Source: Thermoflexales bacterium
GTDB lineage: Bacteria; Chloroflexota; Anaerolineae; Fen-1058
Length of the DNA stretch: 6,247 nucleotides
Assembly: GCA_030834835.1 (NCBI GenBank)
Contig: JAUQXD010001305.1
Coordinates: 1 to 6,247 of the forward strand
Reading direction: 5' to 3'
Shown: one piece after another, positions 1 to 4,754 of the stretch
Layout: each line of letters begins with the position of its first letter
Numbering within the stretch: position 1 is the first letter of the stretch
The notes under the pieces: model-generated
Databases searched by the model: none
Told to the model about the DNA's origin: nothing
The model's input: only the letters and a program-made list of their open reading frames with translations
Made by a program: the position numbers and the translations under genes

Positions 1-257
1 GCATCCAGGCCGGCTAAAAGCAAATGAGCAAGGAGGGTCTCTTTCGTATCGAAATACAGATAGACCGTGCCCTTGCTCACTTCGGCTTCGACGGCGACCT
101 CATCGACGGTGGCCGCGTGAAAACCGCGTGTGAAGAAGATGTCTTTGGCAGCCCGCAGGATGTCGTCGCGCCGCTGCGCTTTTTCACGCTCGCGCCGCGC
201 CGCGCCGCGCCGGGAGGCTGTTCCACGTTGACCGTTGGGCTGCGCCTTCTCGGCCAT
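1..257 (-). CDS. TetR/AcrR-family transcriptional repressor, N-terminal part (cut by window edge)
   Basis: The reverse strand encodes about 85 residues with no stop before base 1; the C-terminal ligand-binding part lies outside the window. Residues 1-30 are a flexible Arg/Lys-rich tail. Residues 31-80 are a typical TetR DNA-binding domain: helix 1 (DDILRAAKDIFFTRGF), then the HTH DEVAVEAEVSKGTVYLYF and the continuation DTKETLLAHLL. TetR proteins are dimeric repressors released by small ligands, often controlling efflux or lipid genes; the target here is not visible. I chose the ATG at 257-255 because GGGG lies 4 bases upstream. The in-frame ATG at 272-270 has no ribosome site and sits inside a palindrome that looks like an operator. 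The gene is divergent from mutL. Four exact GCGCC units (192-211) lie in the tail-coding part. Family assignment is firm; the exact start is less so. Confidence 0.9.
   Translation of the reverse strand, partial: MAEKAQPNGQRGTASRRGAARREREKAQRRDDILRAAKDIFFTRGFHAATVDEVAVEAEVSKGTVYLYFDTKETLLAHLLLAGLD
192..211. repeat. Four tandem GCGCC pentamers in the tetR coding sequence
   Basis: Four exact copies of the 5-base unit GCGCC run from 192 to 211. On the reverse strand they encode part of the Arg/Ala-rich N-terminal tail of the TetR protein. The unit is not a multiple of three, so loss or gain of one copy would shift the reading frame ahead of the helix-turn-helix. The tract is short and GC-rich, so it may simply reflect Arg/Ala codon use. 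Confidence 0.7.
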
Positions 258-270
258 AACACCCCGCGTC

Positions 271-285
271 ATGACTGCCAGTCAT
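271..285. promoter_or_regulatory. Palindrome 2 (proximal): probable TetR operator
   Basis: ATGACTG-C-CAGTCAT is a perfect 7-1-7 palindrome containing the core TGACT-GCC-AGTCA. It lies in the predicted 5' leader of the tetR gene, just upstream of the preferred start codon. Its centre at 278 is 18 bp from the centre of the second palindrome, which has the same core and spacing. Palindromic sites next to their own gene are usual for TetR proteins, so autoregulation is inferred. Confidence 0.7.
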
Positions 286-289
286 TCTT

Positions 290-302
290 TGACTATGAGT
301 CA
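290..302. promoter_or_regulatory. Palindrome 1 (distal): probable TetR operator touching the -10 box
   Basis: TGACT-ATG-AGTCA is a perfect 5-3-5 palindrome with half-sites and spacing identical to those at 272-284. Its last base is shared with the -10 box of the tetR promoter, so it covers the expected transcription start near 295. A dimer bound here would block RNA polymerase. The role as a TetR site is inferred from position and symmetry. Confidence 0.7.
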
Positions 303-329
303 GTATAGCGAAATAACGCACCGTGTCAA
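302..329 (-). promoter_or_regulatory. Sigma-70-type promoter of tetR
   Basis: On the reverse strand, -35 TTGACA (329-324) and -10 TATACT (307-302) are separated by 16 bases. The -35 is consensus and the -10 matches five of six positions. The expected start near 295 leaves a leader of roughly 38 bases to the ATG at 257. The two palindromes at 290-302 and 271-285 follow directly. Confidence 0.75.
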
Positions 330-376
330 GACAAAAACCCTCGGATTTAGATTAGTGAAATAAGTTGCTAACCGGG

Positions 377-391
377 CGACCTTATCGGTCG
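377..391. repeat. Short inverted repeat upstream of mutL
   Basis: CGACC-TTATC-GGTCG is a 5-5-5 inverted repeat directly upstream of the mutL extended -10 box. It occupies the place where a -35 box would be expected. It could be an operator or chance; nothing else supports it. Confidence 0.3.
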
Positions 392-400
392 TGGTAAAAT
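392..400 (+). promoter_or_regulatory. Extended -10 promoter of mutL, consistent with a leaderless mRNA
   Basis: TGG-TAAAAT is an extended -10 element (TGN plus a TANNNT hexamer). It ends 6 bases before the mutL ATG, so the expected first transcribed base is the A of the start codon. There is no purine-rich ribosome-binding site upstream of the ATG. No good -35 is present at 16-18 bp; the nearest candidate TTGCTA (365-370) is 24 bp away. Confidence 0.5.
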
Positions 401-406
401 GCCGCT

Positions 407-2269
407 ATGCCCATCCACGTTTTGCCATCCAATCTCGTCTCACAAATCGCCGCCGGTGAAGTCGTCGAGCGGCCCGCCTCGGTCGTGAAAGAATTGATCG
501 AAAACGCGATCGATGCCGGGGCGACCGACATCACTGTGGAAGCCCGCGACGGCGGCCGATCGTTTTTGCGCATCTCCGATAATGGATCGGGCATCCCGGC
601 GGCCGAGGTTGAACTGGCCTTCAGCCGCCACGCCACCAGCAAGTTGTCCACCGCCGATGATCTCTCGCACATCCGCACGCTGGGTTTTCGCGGCGAAGCG
701 CTGGCATCGATTGCGTCTGTCGCCAGAGTCACCTGCGTCACGCGCGCGCGCAGCGAAACCACCGGGACCCGATTGGTGATCGAGGCCGACGGGGTGATGG
801 AGCGCTCGGGTGTGGGCGCGCCCGCCGGTACCATGATCACGGTCGAGAATTTGTTTTACACGGTACCGGCTCGGCTTAAATTCCTCAAATCCGACACGAC
901 CGAGCGCCGCCAGATCGATACGCTGATCAGCCGTTATGCGCTGGCCTATCCGGCCATTCGCTTCAACTTGATCAACAACGGACGCACCTCGTTTCAAACG
1001 ACGGGCAACGGCTCACTGAAGGACGTGTTGATCGCAGTGTATGGCGTGGAAGTGGCCGAGCAGACTATCCCTCTCCCCTCTCCTGACGACGGCAATTTGT
1101 CGACGGGAGAGGGGCCGGGGGTGAGGGTTTCCGGCTTCATCTCCGCGCCTGCACTGTCGCGCTCCAATCGCAGCGACATGACGATCTTCGTCAACGGGCG
1201 CTGGGTGCAGGATCGCGGCCTGAATACGGCTCTTTTGCAGGATTATCACACGCTGCTGATGGTGGGCCGTTATCCACTGTGCATCCTGCGCGTCGAACTC
1301 GATCCCGAAGATGTGGATGTCAACGTGCATCCCGCCAAGACCGAAGTGCGCTTCCGCAACAACGACCTGATCTTTCGCGTGGTGCAGCGCACGGTGCGTC
1401 GCACCTTGATCGAGCATGCGCCGATCCCGCAGATGCAGTCCGCCCCGCCCGTCGACGCGTGGCAGCCGACGATGGATACGCACGAAGATGTGGCGGCGGC
1501 GCGGCGGGAGCAATTGCGTTCGTTGCAGCCGGTGGAGCGGTCGATGGGTCAATTAGTCGATCGATCAACGGGTGAAGTGGTCGATCAGTCAATTGGTCAA
1601 TTGGTCAATCCGTCAACCGGTCAACCGGTCAACCAGTTACCAGTTACCGATTACCAATCACCAATTGACCGATTACCAGTTACCAGCCCCCAGTTACCGC
1701 CATTGCGTGTCATCGGCCAGATCGGCGCGATGTACATCATCACCGAGGGGCCGGAGGGTATGTACCTGATCGATCAACACGCCGCGCACGAACGGATTCT
1801 GTACGAGAAATTCATGGCCGACAAAACATCACAGCATCTGGCGGTGCAGAACTTGCTCGATCCGATTGCGCTGGAATTCTCGCCCGATGAATCGACCTTG
1901 ATCGAAGAACATCTCGATGTGCTCAACGCAATCGGCCTGCATCTGGAACCGTTCGGCGGTTCGACGTGGCTGGTGCGCAGTTTGCCCGCACTCCTGATGA
2001 ACGACGATCTCCGCACGGCGATGAATGAACTGGTGGCGGATTTGATGGCGGGCGATCTGCCGTTTGCAGCGAATGAGGAAGCGAAGCTCATCACGCGCGT
2101 GTGCAAACGCGCGGCCATCAAGGGCGGGCAGGTGCTATCGGTGGCGGAGATGAACGAGTTGATCCGGCAACTGGAGCTGTGCGCTTCGCCGCGAACCTGT
2201 CCACATGGTCGTCCGACGATGATCCATTTCAGCGCGTCGCAGATGGCGCGCGAGTTTGGCAGAATCTAA
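407..2269 (+). CDS. mutL: DNA mismatch repair protein MutL (nicking-endonuclease type)
   Basis: MutL links mismatch recognition by MutS to strand incision. The 620-aa protein is full length. Residues 1-330 form the GHKL ATPase domain: motif I with E29 and N33 (KELIENAIDAGA), D58 in DNGSGI, the RHATSK loop, TLGFRGEAL, and the transducer segment with VNGR and DVNVHPAKTEVRF. Residues 433-620 form the dimerisation/endonuclease domain with D456-QHA-AH-E462-RILY-E467 (the DQHAX2EX4E nuclease motif), C566 in CKRAAIKGG, and C598-PHGRP. These metal-binding motifs indicate a self-nicking MutL, as in bacteria lacking the Dam/MutH system. The linker (376-431) is encoded by degenerate octamer and heptamer repeats, and residues 222-240 by an inverted repeat. 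No ribosome site precedes the ATG; the -10 box ends 6 bases before it. The zinc-ribbon gene follows after 43 bases. No mutS is in the window. Confidence 0.98.
   Translation: MPIHVLPSNLVSQIAAGEVVERPASVVKELIENAIDAGATDITVEARDGGRSFLRISDNGSGIPAAEVELAFSRHATSKLSTADDLSHIRTLGFRGEALASIASVARVTCVTRARSETTGTRLVIEADGVMERSGVGAPAGTMITVENLFYTVPARLKFLKSDTTERRQIDTLISRYALAYPAIRFNLINNGRTSFQTTGNGSLKDVLIAVYGVEVAEQTIPLPSPDDGNLSTGEGPGVRVSGFISAPALSRSNRSDMTIFVNGRWVQDRGLNTALLQDYHTLLMVGRYPLCILRVELDPEDVDVNVHPAKTEVRFRNNDLIFRVVQRTVRRTLIEHAPIPQMQSAPPVDAWQPTMDTHEDVAAARREQLRSLQPVERSMGQLVDRSTGEVVDQSIGQLVNPSTGQPVNQLPVTDYQSPIDRLPVTSPQLPPLRVIGQIGAMYIITEGPEGMYLIDQHAAHERILYEKFMADKTSQHLAVQNLLDPIALEFSPDESTLIEEHLDVLNAIGLHLEPFGGSTWLVRSLPALLMNDDLRTAMNELVADLMAGDLPFAANEEAKLITRVCKRAAIKGGQVLSVAEMNELIRQLELCASPRTCPHGRPTMIHFSASQMAREFGRI
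1069..1127. repeat. 59-bp inverted-repeat element inserted in frame in mutL
   Basis: Nine-base perfect arms CCCCTCTCC (1075-1083) and GGAGAGGGG (1106-1114) enclose a 22-base centre. Outer CCCTC (1069-1073) and GAGGG (1123-1127) extend the symmetry. I recognise CCCTCTCCCC and GGGAGAGGGG followed by GGGTGAGGG as a dispersed repeat style common in intergenic DNA of environmental bacteria; this is from memory. Here it is translated as residues 222-240 (Pro-, Gly- and Asp-rich) in a surface loop just before VRVSGF. The same spot in ordinary MutL is a shorter acidic loop, so the element probably inserted without breaking the frame. Confidence 0.75.
1531..1634. repeat. 13 degenerate tandem octamers in the mutL linker
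   Basis: The stretch divides without gaps into 13 eight-base units of the type GGTCRAYY, such as GGTCAATT, GGTCGATC and GGTCAACC. GGTCAACC occurs twice in a row (1619-1634). Three units make 24 bases, so the protein shows an eight-residue period: GQLVDRST, GEVVDQSI, GQLVNPST, GQPVNQ. It lies wholly in the interdomain linker. Gain or loss of one or two units would shift the frame before the endonuclease domain; three units would be neutral. Confidence 0.9.
1635..1698. repeat. Nine degenerate tandem heptamers abutting the octamer block
   Basis: Directly after the octamers come nine units of the type AGTTACC (AGTTACC four times, GATTACC twice, AATCACC, AGCCCCC, and one eight-base AATTGACC). Three heptamers equal 21 bases, giving a seven-residue peptide echo, LPVTDYQ and LPVTSPQ. 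The change of period from 8 to 7 occurs at 1635 with no intervening base. Together the two arrays span residues 376-431 of MutL. Confidence 0.88.
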
Positions 2270-2272
2270 GAG

Positions 2273-2292
2273 TTTATTCGCGTTCATTCGCG
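2273..2292. repeat. Tandem 10-base repeat after the mutL stop
   Basis: TTTATTCGCG and TTCATTCGCG are adjacent 10-base copies differing at one position. They start four bases after the mutL stop codon and fill half of the 43-base gap to the next gene. Similar 'attcgcg' repeats are, from memory, common between genes in environmental bacteria. No regulatory role is evident. Confidence 0.6.
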
Positions 2293-2312
2293 GTTTCAAA
2301 AGGAGCCAATCG

Positions 2313-2687
2313 ATGAAGTGTCCCAAGTGCCACACCGATATGAAGAAGATCGAGTTTGAAGGTGTCGAAGTGGATCGCTGCTTTAACTGCTATGGCCTGT
2401 GGTTTGATTTTCAGGAGCAGAAGCAATTGAAGGACAAGAAGGGCGCCATCGAACTCGATAGCGGTGATGTGGCGACCGGCCAGCGGACGAATCTGATTCG
2501 GCAGGTCTATTGTCCGCGCGACGGTGCGCTGATGACGCCGATGGTCGATCTGAAGCAGCCGCATATCAGTTACGAGGCGTGCCCGCATTGTTACGGGGTA
2601 TTCTTTGACGCGGGCGAATTCAAGGATTACAGCCAAAAGACGCTGCTGGAGTCCATCCGCGAGTTGTTTTCGCAAGAACAGAAGTAG
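2313..2687 (+). CDS. Double zinc-ribbon protein (zf-TFIIB type)
   Basis: The 124-aa protein contains two TFIIB-like zinc ribbons separated by a charged, variable stretch. Ribbon 1 has CPKC (C3, C6) and CFNC (C23, C26), followed by the typical GLWFDFQE tail. Ribbon 2 starts with CPRD instead of CPxC, has CPHC as its second knuckle, and ends with GVFFDAGE. The fourth ligand of ribbon 2 may therefore be Asp or be missing. Such small proteins are usually annotated only as zinc-ribbon domain proteins; a nucleic-acid or protein-binding role is possible but unproven. The start is set by AAGGAG seven bases before ATG 2313; the in-frame upstream ATG at 2256 lies inside mutL. It is probably co-transcribed with mutL, since the 43-base gap shows no promoter or terminator. 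Confidence 0.85.
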   Translation: MKCPKCHTDMKKIEFEGVEVDRCFNCYGLWFDFQEQKQLKDKKGAIELDSGDVATGQRTNLIRQVYCPRDGALMTPMVDLKQPHISYEACPHCYGVFFDAGEFKDYSQKTLLESIRELFSQEQK

Positions 2688-2736
2688 ATGTAGATTCTGC
2701 AGAAGCGGCTCCCACGCCGCCGGACTCACCTCTGCT
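2688..2736. terminator. Convergent intergenic gap with weak hairpin
   Basis: The 49 bases between two convergent genes hold a perfect 10-base palindrome TTCTGCAGAA (2695-2704). A small stem-loop GCGGC-TCCCAC-GCCGC (2705-2720) follows immediately. Neither has a clear T-tract, so termination here is only suggested by the convergent layout. Confidence 0.3.
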
Positions 2737-3396
2737 TTAGGCTGGTTGAATGCACTCCGGTGAATCGTTGGCCGGGCGATTGACGGCGCGCGACACCGGG
2801 TACGCCGTCATGGCGTGCGTATCATAAGGCGCGAGCATGGCCTTCAGCGCCAGCGGCGGCGCATCGGGATCAAGCCAGTCCCACATGGTCGTCTTGTCAA
2901 AAATCACCGGCATCCGATTGTGCAGCTGGCTCATCAGTTCATTCGGCTCGCAAGTGATGATCGTGCACGTTTTGCGCTCATCGCCTTCGGGCGAAGTCCA
3001 GTGATCCCACAGTCCCGCAAATGCGAACGGGCCGCCATCAGCCAATCGGATGTAGTAGGGCTGCTTGTTCTTCTCCAGTTGTTTCCACTCGTAGAAGCCG
3101 TCGGCCAGGATCAGACAGCGTTTGCGCGCAAACGGCGCGCGGAAAGCCGGTTTTTCGTGCACAGTTTCAGCCCGCGCATTGATCATGCGGCTGCCCATCG
3201 ACGGGTCTTTGCTCCACGACGGGATTAACCCCCACTGAAAAATCTCCACCTTCCGATCAATCGGTGAAGTCACCACGGCCACCGGCTGCGTCGGCGCGAT
3301 GTTGTAACGCGGCGCAAGTTCCAAGGGCACATCGATCAAGTCAAGCAGCGTTTGCAGATCAGCGGGATCAACCGTCAGTGTAAAACGTCCGCACAT
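2737..3396 (-). CDS. SRAP-family abasic-site protein (YedK/HMCES-like)
   Basis: SRAP proteins form a covalent thiazolidine link between their N-terminal cysteine and abasic sites in single-stranded DNA, shielding them from breakage. The 219-aa product shows the whole active site: Cys2 (exposed after Met removal, MCGRF), N73 in INARAET, E103 in DGFYEWK, and H159 in LHNRMPVI. RYNIAPTQ (30-37) and QWGLIPSW (54-61) are further family signatures. The start must be the ATG at 3396, because Cys2 has to become the N-terminus; a ten-residue upstream extension would bury it. AAGGAG (3410-3405) lies eight bases upstream, inside the end of the cupin gene. It is the last gene of a three-gene operon, five bases after the cupin stop. 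It converges on the zinc-ribbon gene. Unlike many bacterial homologues, it shows no SOS-type operator directly upstream. Confidence 0.95.
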   Translation of the reverse strand: MCGRFTLTVDPADLQTLLDLIDVPLELAPRYNIAPTQPVAVVTSPIDRKVEIFQWGLIPSWSKDPSMGSRMINARAETVHEKPAFRAPFARKRCLILADGFYEWKQLEKNKQPYYIRLADGGPFAFAGLWDHWTSPEGDERKTCTIITCEPNELMSQLHNRMPVIFDKTTMWDWLDPDAPPLALKAMLAPYDTHAMTAYPVSRAVNRPANDSPECIQPA

Positions 3397-3401
3397 CTCG
3401 A

Positions 3402-3707
3402 TTACTCCTTCTGGCTCTCCAGGCACGTCACGCCGTCCGGCCCGACTCGCGCCGCATGCATCGTGCCGCGTGGCAGATCGATGCGGTCGCCCGTGCGCGT
3501 TTCGATCGTCTCATGGGTGTCGGGCAGCCACCACGTGATCGAGCCGCGTACTACAAATAATACCTTATCGAAGTCATGCCTGTGCGCGGGGTAAACATCG
3601 CCGGGACCGTTTGACCAGTCGTAGTAAAACAGCCCTTCGCGGCTGAAGATTTCGCGCAGCTCAGCTTCGGTAGGCGGCTGAGTTTTGGGCCAATGTGTGA
3701 TCAGCAT
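3402..3707 (-). CDS. Small single-domain cupin
   Basis: The 101-aa protein is a single beta-barrel cupin. Motif 1 reads G36-x5-H42-R-H44-x3-K48-x6-G55, so the usual glutamate ligand is replaced by lysine. Motif 2 reads G73-x5-P79-R-G81-x2-H84. H42, H44 and H84 could still hold a metal ion. The replacement is, from memory, typical of a subfamily with HRHDxxKVLxVVxG, so enzymatic activity is uncertain and a sensor or ligand-binding role is possible. The substrate is unknown. Its ATG overlaps the stop of the upstream prepilin peptidase gene by one base (TAATG), which implies translational coupling. The SRAP start lies only five bases after its stop. No obvious functional link to either neighbour is known to me. 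Confidence 0.85.
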   Translation of the reverse strand: MLITHWPKTQPPTEAELREIFSREGLFYYDWSNGPGDVYPAHRHDFDKVLFVVRGSITWWLPDTHETIETRTGDRIDLPRGTMHAARVGPDGVTCLESQKE

Positions 3708-4471
3708 TAGCCTGCCCCAAAGAAAAACCGCGTCATGATCTGCTGACCCCACACGATTGTCACGAAGCCGCCCAGCGCGATAAACGGCCCGTAGGGAATG
3801 CCGCTGCGCAGGTTGACGACACGCACGAGCAGCAAGACGAAGCTGATGATGCCGCCCGCCAGAATGGTGACGACGAGCGCGGTGATGATGCCGGGAAAAC
3901 CCGTGATCAAACCGACGTAGGTCGCCAGCGTGATGTCGCCGCGGCTCATCGCCCCGCGCCCGATCGCTTTGTTGCCGACGACGACGGCCAGCCAGAAGAA
4001 GGCATAGCCGATCAGCCCGCCGATGAAGGCCACATACCAGTACTCGTGCCAGAACCACAGCCAGCACGTCAGCGCGGCAACGGCAATCGCGGGCAGGGTG
4101 GCGCGCTCCGGGATCAGCCGATGTTCAAAATCGGTGACAGTCACCAATAGCAACACTGAGGCGTGAAACCAACCTAGGGCCAGTTTCAGCGGTTCGACAA
4201 AGGCCGGCTGCATCGCCAGCACAACAAACATGCCTGCTGCGGAGACTTCGACCAGGACGTTGCGCAGCGCGATCGGGCGGTCGCACGATCGGCAGGCACC
4301 CCGACCTGTAAGATAGGCGGCTACCGCCAGGAACTGGATCACCGATCGGGGCTGGCCGCAGGCCGCGCACACCGCGCCTGTCACCTTCGCGTGACGGATC
4401 GGAAAGACATCGGCTAATTGATTGATGACACCGCCAACCATCCATCCGATGAGTGCATAGAAAACGATCAC
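3707..4471 (-). CDS. Prepilin peptidase (type IV leader peptidase family)
   Basis: This membrane aspartyl protease cleaves, and often methylates, type IV pilin and pseudopilin precursors at the cytoplasmic face. The 254-aa product has an N-terminal membrane segment, a cytoplasmic loop with paired cysteines C35/C38 and C60/C63 (the zinc-binding pattern), then about six hydrophobic helices. The catalytic aspartates are D114 in VTDFEHRLIP and D179 in SRGDITLA, which corresponds to the family GxGD motif with Arg before Gly-Asp. The GTG start at 4471 is chosen because GGAGGT lies three bases upstream. The longer GTG at 4519 overlaps the -10 box and cannot be transcribed whole. It heads the operon with the cupin and SRAP genes. 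No pilin gene is in the window, so its substrates are encoded elsewhere. The first transmembrane part is short, but the catalytic motifs are intact. Confidence 0.9.
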   Translation of the reverse strand: MIVFYALIGWMVGGVINQLADVFPIRHAKVTGAVCAACGQPRSVIQFLAVAAYLTGRGACRSCDRPIALRNVLVEVSAAGMFVVLAMQPAFVEPLKLALGWFHASVLLLVTVTDFEHRLIPERATLPAIAVAALTCWLWFWHEYWYVAFIGGLIGYAFFWLAVVVGNKAIGRGAMSRGDITLATYVGLITGFPGIITALVVTILAGGIISFVLLLVRVVNLRSGIPYGPFIALGGFVTIVWGQQIMTRFFFGAG

Positions 4472-4474
4472 GGT

Positions 4475-4480
4475 ACCTCC
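4475..4480 (-). promoter_or_regulatory. Ribosome-binding site of the prepilin peptidase gene
   Basis: GGAGGT lies three bases before the GTG at 4471. It is the strongest Shine-Dalgarno match in the window and decides the start in favour of 4471 over 4519. Confidence 0.7.
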
Positions 4481-4509
4481 GGTTGAAGAACCTGGCTGCT
4501 TCAGGCAAA

Positions 4510-4536
4510 AGTATAGCACGCCCGCGGCTTTGACAA
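4510..4536 (-). promoter_or_regulatory. Promoter of the prepilin peptidase-cupin-SRAP operon
   Basis: On the reverse strand an extended -10, TGC-TATACT (4518-4510), is preceded at 15 bp by TTGTCA (4536-4531). The spacing is one or two bases short, but the TG extension would compensate. The predicted start near 4503 leaves a leader of about 32 bases with the GGAGGT site. An inverted repeat, TTGAC-N6-GTCAA (4530-4545), overlaps the -35 box and might be an operator. Confidence 0.6.
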
Positions 4537-4587
4537 AAGAGTCAACGCGGCAGTCCGGATTGCCAACTCTGGGAGCTGCGGCAGGTT

Positions 4588-4620
4588 GGTATGTAGACGG
4601 TAAGCAAACGGTATGTAATC
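4588..4620. promoter_or_regulatory. Three 11-bp-phased direct repeats, possible response-regulator site
   Basis: Three consecutive 11-base units begin with GGTA at exactly one-turn spacing: GGTATGTAGAC (4588), GGTAAGCAAAC (4599), GGTATGTAATC (4610). Direct repeats with an 11-bp period are typical of OmpR/PhoB-family binding sites. They lie in the 283-bp divergent region between the prepilin peptidase operon and the surface-protein gene, so either could be the target. Binding by any particular regulator is inference. Confidence 0.5.
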
Positions 4621-4642
4621 TGTGAAAACTGCAGGTTATCTA

Positions 4643-4671
4643 TTGCGATCTGTCCGTGATCACCGTAGACT
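4643..4671 (+). promoter_or_regulatory. Possible promoter of the surface-protein gene
   Basis: TTGCGA (4643-4648) and TAGACT (4666-4671) are 17 bases apart, each matching four of six consensus positions. A start near 4678 would give a leader of about 77 bases. The match is weak, as expected of an activator-dependent promoter, and the phased repeats end 22 bases upstream of the -35. Confidence 0.35.
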
Positions 4672-4696
4672 ACTATGTGAGGGGTTAATTATTCTG

Positions 4697-4716
4697 GCAT
4701 GTAATCTGACACATGC
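4697..4716. repeat. Perfect inverted repeat GCATGT-N8-ACATGC
   Basis: Six-base arms GCATGT and ACATGC are separated by eight bases, in the predicted leader of the surface-protein gene. The segment 4696-4708 also repeats 4610-4622 with one mismatch (GGYATGTAATCTG), so the leader holds a second copy of the last phased unit. It could be an operator or a weak RNA hairpin. Confidence 0.5.
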
Positions 4717-4754
4717 GGGGGCAGCATCAATTAACACCGAAAGGACAGTTTATC

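Noticed and set aside
258..272. ATG at 272-270 as start of the TetR protein
   Set aside because: There is no ribosome site, and the codon lies within the proximal palindrome. It cannot be fully excluded.
440..1552. Long reverse-strand open frames opposite mutL
   Set aside because: They are mirror frames of GC-rich coding DNA; the MutL motifs fix the true frame.
1531..1698. CRISPR-like array in mutL
   Set aside because: The units are 7-8 bases, contiguous and translated in frame; there are no spacers or cas genes.
2256..2312. ATG 2256 as start of the zinc-ribbon protein
   Set aside because: It lies inside mutL without a ribosome site and adds residues unrelated to the family; AAGGAG supports 2313.
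3397..3426. Ten-residue N-terminal extension of the SRAP protein
   Set aside because: The catalytic cysteine must be residue 2; AAGGAG is positioned for the ATG at 3396.
4472..4519. Longer prepilin peptidase start at GTG 4519
   Set aside because: This codon overlaps the extended -10 box, and the extra 16 residues are not typical of the family; GGAGGT supports GTG 4471.
4713..4754. ATG 4713 as start of the surface protein
   Set aside because: It would put 14 polar residues before the signal peptide and ignores the ribosome site for ATG 4755.
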